Assembly: GCA_030621685.1 (NCBI GenBank)
Contig: JAUXHF010000066.1
Coordinates: 1 to 9,006 of the forward strand
Source of the DNA: Spirochaetota bacterium
GTDB lineage: Bacteria; Spirochaetota; UBA12135; COTS27
Reading direction: 5' to 3'
Length of the DNA: 9,006 bases
Shown: positions 6,784 to 9,006 of the stretch, one piece after another
How the letters are laid out: every line of letters starts with the position of its first letter
Position numbering within the stretch: position 1 is the first letter of the stretch
Notes under the pieces: model-generated
Told to the model about the DNA's origin: nothing
Seen by the model: the letters and a program-made list of their open reading frames with translations, nothing else
Databases searched by the model: none
Translations under genes and position numbers: made by a program

Positions 6784-7737
6784 TTGACAACTCTTTCTAG
6801 CAAGCATATTCCTACTTGGGTATTGTTCCTTATTCCCTCTTGTATTTGGGGAATCTCTTGGACTTTTATAAAACTGCAAGAGGGGGCTGTAGATGCGATG
6901 GTCTCGGTTAGCTATCGTTTTTTGATAGCCGCCTTTATCATGTTTTTGTATTTGCTGTTACGCGGGAAGCTAAAAGATGTTTTTAAGCTTTCTTTGAAAA
7001 GCCATTTCTTTCTATTCATGCAAGGGGTAACGCTGTGTGGAATAAACTTTTGGCTCTTTTACCGCAGCGAGTTTTATATTACCAGTGGCATTACAGCCTT
7101 CATCTCGTCTACGCTAGTTTTCATGAATTTGTTTTTGGGTAGTTTATTTCTGCGAAAAAAACTTGAAAAACGGCTTTTTGTTACGGGAGTGTTGGGGTTT
7201 TTAGGCATGGGCGTTATTTTCCTCTCCGAGCTAACCGACTTCCGCCTTGAAGGGATTAAGTTGTTTGGGCTTATGTTGGCCCTTCTCGCCACGTTAGTCG
7301 ATTCTTTTGGTAATATTGTTTCTGTTTACAATCAGCGCCGTGGCTTGCCAGTTAGTCTGATTAATGCCTTTGGCATGCTTTATGGGGCCTTGTTTTTATT
7401 GCTCTTGTCAATACTAACTGGGCGAGAGCTGCTTGTAGATGTATCTTTAAAATATATAGGTTCTTTGCTTTTTCTCTCTGTCTTTGCCTCGGTTATAGCT
7501 TTTGCGGCATATTTGTTGCTTATTCAAAGAATTGGCGTAGAGCGTTCTGCCTATATTGCTTTTCTTTATCCTTTAATTGCCTTGGTTATGTCTTCGATAT
7601 TTGAAGGCTATACTTGGAGCATCATCAGCCTTTTGGGAATTCTGCTTATTTTGTTAAGCAAATTCCTTGTGCTACGAATAAAACAAGAGGGCGACATTAT
7701 TCCAGCCGCCGTGCATGAATCTGAAGTTCCTCGCTAG
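6784..7737 (+). CDS. EamA/DMT-family transporter, first of a tandem pair
   Basis: This inner-membrane protein of 317 residues has about ten predicted helices (approximately 11-29, 39-59, 74-93, 98-122, 130-148, 157-177, 189-211, 223-247, 254-272, 277-297), as expected for two fused five-helix EamA units. Family hallmarks are IWGISWTFIK near the N-terminus, SVSYRF in helix 2 and ERSAYIAFLYPLIALVMS in the second EamA half. Members export or import amino acids, metabolites or drugs; the substrate cannot be assigned. The likely start is TTG at 6784. ATT at 6754 is the in-frame alternative, and no ATG precedes the first helix. No Shine-Dalgarno sequence is near the TTG. The start is therefore uncertain, but the N-terminal length agrees with the second copy within three residues. 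It carries a hydrophilic tail (300-317) that the second copy lacks. The gene lies 25 bases after the ABC ATPase gene and 17 before its paralogue. Confidence 0.88.
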   Translation: MTTLSSKHIPTWVLFLIPSCIWGISWTFIKLQEGAVDAMVSVSYRFLIAAFIMFLYLLLRGKLKDVFKLSLKSHFFLFMQGVTLCGINFWLFYRSEFYITSGITAFISSTLVFMNLFLGSLFLRKKLEKRLFVTGVLGFLGMGVIFLSELTDFRLEGIKLFGLMLALLATLVDSFGNIVSVYNQRRGLPVSLINAFGMLYGALFLLLLSILTGRELLVDVSLKYIGSLLFLSVFASVIAFAAYLLLIQRIGVERSAYIAFLYPLIALVMSSIFEGYTWSIISLLGILLILLSKFLVLRIKQEGDIIPAAVHESEVPR

Positions 7738-7754
7738 TTGTAGTTGCTTGCATT

Positions 7755-8663
7755 ATGGATGATAGCAGCCAGGACAAAAAAGAAAAAATATCAAATGCCT
7801 TCCTGTTTGCAACACCTACGCTGATATGGGGATTTTCGTGGACTTTCATCAAAATGCAGGAGGGGGAAGTGGATGCCATGCTTTCGGTAAGCTATCGTTT
7901 CTTTATAGCGGCAGCTATTTTATTTCTTTATCTCTTTATAAAAAAAGAGTCACTGCGAGCTTCCATCAAAGATCATATCTTCATTTTCTTTCAAGGCATT
8001 ACCTTATTTGGTCTTAACTACTGGCTTTTTTATTTAAGCGAATATTATATTACCAGTGGGATAACCGCCTTTACGTTCTCTACCATCGTATTTATGAATT
8101 TGTTCATAGGCAGTGCCTTGCTAAGAAAAAAACTTGAGCTTTCGCTTATTGGCACGGCGCTTATTGGCTTTACTGGCATGGGCATCATATTCCTTTCGGA
8201 TTTCCAAGATTTTAGTTTTGAAAACAAAAAACTCTTAGGGCTTGCCCTAGCCTTGGTTGCTACTTTCAGTGCTTCTTTAGGCAATATCACTTCGGCTTAT
8301 AATCAGAGACGTGGATTGAAAGTAGCTGTAATGAATGCTTTTGGCATGCTTTACGGAGCTTCTTTTATTTTCCTACTGGCGATACTACGGGGAGAGCCTG
8401 TGCATATTGAACGTACTGGAAAATACATTGGTTCTCTACTTTTCCTTGCTGTATTTGCCTCGGTTATTGCCTTTGGTGCCTATGTAAAACTCATCGGCAT
8501 GATAGGCCCTGAGCGTTCAGCCTATGTTTCCTTTATTTTGCCAATAATAGCCTTAGGGCTTTCCTCTCTTTTCGAAGGATATTCTTGGGGATGGCTTAGC
8601 CTTCTTGGGATTTTACTTATTTTCATAAGCAATCTCATGGTACGCAGAATAAGCAGTAGCTAA
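7755..8663 (+). CDS. EamA/DMT-family transporter, second of a tandem pair
   Basis: This 302-residue inner-membrane protein has the same ten-helix layout as the preceding gene. The two align without gaps from about residue 71 to 300. I count 144 identities in those 230 positions, about 63%. The most conserved blocks are YITSGITAF (99-107), YNQRRGL (182-188), NAFGMLYG (194-201), KYIGSLLFL (223-231) and ERSAY (253-257). Divergence concentrates in the loops at 62-70 and 211-222, and the N-terminus is more polar and charged (DDSSQDKKEK). It is a tandem duplicate that has kept an intact frame, which suggests retained and possibly different substrate preference. ATG 7755 has no clear Shine-Dalgarno sequence. 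It is the last gene before the terminator region. The substrate is unknown. Confidence 0.9.
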   Translation: MDDSSQDKKEKISNAFLFATPTLIWGFSWTFIKMQEGEVDAMLSVSYRFFIAAAILFLYLFIKKESLRASIKDHIFIFFQGITLFGLNYWLFYLSEYYITSGITAFTFSTIVFMNLFIGSALLRKKLELSLIGTALIGFTGMGIIFLSDFQDFSFENKKLLGLALALVATFSASLGNITSAYNQRRGLKVAVMNAFGMLYGASFIFLLAILRGEPVHIERTGKYIGSLLFLAVFASVIAFGAYVKLIGMIGPERSAYVSFILPIIALGLSSLFEGYSWGWLSLLGILLIFISNLMVRRISSS

Positions 8664-8696
8664 ATTCGAAAAATTTAGAGAAATTCAAAATATACT

Positions 8697-8723
8697 GCAA
8701 GCTTTCCGCTAAGCTGTTTTTTT
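8697..8723 (+). terminator. Intrinsic terminator after the DMT pair
   Basis: AGCTT (8700-8704) pairs with AAGCT (8711-8715) around TCCGCT, possibly extended by C8698-G8716 past one bulged A. Seven T (8717-8723) follow directly. The stem is short, but the position 34 bases after the last stop codon and the immediate U-tract fit an intrinsic terminator. Confidence 0.5.
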
Positions 8724-8739
8724 GCTAATTAGCAAAAAA
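8718..8739. terminator. 22-bp perfect palindrome, probable bidirectional terminator
   Basis: TTTTTTGCTAATTAGCAAAAAA is a perfect palindrome. As RNA it gives a 9-bp stem with an AATT loop. T-rich GTTTTCTTTT follows on the plus strand. On the minus strand the sequence runs into AAAAAACAGC, so a U-tract there would come only from the stem itself. It shares its T-run with the preceding small hairpin, so the two structures are mutually exclusive. Confidence 0.6.
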
Positions 8740-8773
8740 GTTTTCTTTTAATGCTACCATTATCTAACAAAAA

Positions 8774-8803
8774 TTGGCAATCCACCATACAAAGAAATTA
8801 TAG
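8774..8803 (+). promoter_or_regulatory. Candidate sigma-70 promoter for the right-edge ORFs
   Basis: TTGGCA (8774-8779, five of six to TTGACA) is followed after 18 bases by TTATAG (8798-8803), or after 19 by TATAGG (8799-8804). It lies downstream of the terminator and about 40 bases before the ATG at 8842, where a promoter would be expected. The -10 match is only partial. Confidence 0.3.
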
Positions 8804-8841
8804 GGAACAAAAAGCTGTTGGATCAATAAAAGATACTATCT

Positions 8842-8925
8842 ATGAATGACTTAAGATATAATCGTCCAAATTGGCGAGACGTTCACAAAGAACAGAATGA
8901 AACTCGTCAAGATTTTTTAAAATGA
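8842..8925 (+). CDS. Possible small 27-codon ORF (leader peptide or N-terminal fragment)
   Basis: The ATG at 8842 opens a 27-residue frame, MNDLRYNRPNWRDVHKEQNE and seven more residues, ending at TGA 8923-8925. It is hydrophilic with no signal sequence. It is preceded by AAAAGA about 8 bases upstream as a weak ribosome binding site, and by a candidate promoter. Its end overlaps the next frame's start as ATGA. It may be a leader peptide, the first part of a frameshifted gene, or chance; I do not recognise it. The 178 bases between the previous stop and this ATG hold the terminators and promoter only. Confidence 0.3.
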   Translation: MNDLRYNRPNWRDVHKEQNETRQDFLK

Positions 8926-9006
8926 CTAGAAACGAAAAAATAGAAAGCAAGCCTTATTTTGAATACAAAGTGAATAAAGCAAAAAAACTAGTACGAAAAT
9001 CATCTA
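8922..9006 (+). CDS. Start of an unrecognised ORF, truncated by the window edge
   Basis: An ATG at 8922, overlapping the previous TGA by ATGA, opens a frame that stays open to the end of the window (28 codons). The visible part is hydrophilic and very rich in lysine (MTRNEKIESKPYFEYKVNK and on), with no recognisable motif. The overlap suggests translational coupling to the 27-codon ORF. Too little is visible for a function. Confidence 0.35.
   Translation, partial: MTRNEKIESKPYFEYKVNKAKKLVRKSS

Noticed and set aside
8664..8841. Hidden tRNA, small RNA or CRISPR in the AT-rich right-hand gap
   Set aside because: There is no cloverleaf, no regularly spaced repeats and no conserved RNA motif. 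Only the palindromes and a weak promoter are visible.
1..9006. Mobile element, prophage or defence island
   Set aside because: There is no transposase, integrase, terminal inverted repeat pair, target duplication or defence domain. The genes are ordinary metabolic and transport genes.

Overview
The window is ordinary chromosomal sequence from a Gram-negative bacterium of roughly 40-45% G+C, estimated by eye. The proteobacterial-type oligopeptidase A, NhaA and HisP-like ATPase suggest a gammaproteobacterium, possibly a host-associated one. The taxonomic call is weak: it rests on protein resemblance recalled from memory. CTAG occurs at about its expected frequency, which argues against the Enterobacteriaceae.

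Layout. (1) Bases 1-3722, plus strand: the C-terminal part of an NhaA Na+/H+ antiporter, then oligopeptidase A (prlC/opdA) starting one base after the nhaA stop, then an MDR-superfamily oxidoreductase after a 121-base gap. (2) Bases 3723-3887: a convergent intergenic region rich in overlapping inverted repeats, probably terminators. (3) Bases 3888-5802, minus strand: Xaa-Pro aminopeptidase (pepP, TTG start), followed by a tightly coupled, AT-rich gene for an unrecognised 209-residue membrane-anchored or exported protein. (4) Bases 5803-5972: a divergent AT-rich promoter region with phased ATTCTC repeats. (5) Bases 5973-8663, plus strand: a HisP/ArtP-type amino-acid ABC ATPase without visible partner subunits, then two tandem EamA/DMT transporters about 63% identical to each other, ending at a strong terminator region. 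(6) Bases 8664-9006: AT-rich, with a candidate promoter, a 27-codon ORF and the start of another ORF that overlaps it by ATGA.

Together the genes suggest peptide and amino-acid handling: oligopeptidase A and aminopeptidase P degrade peptides in the cytoplasm, the HisP-like ATPase would energise uptake, and the DMT pair may move amino acids or other metabolites. This functional link is inference from proximity.

I found no convincing new system. The items most worth a second look are the 209-residue orphan coupled to pepP, the tandem DMT pair behind an orphan ABC ATPase, and the overlapping small ORFs at the right edge.
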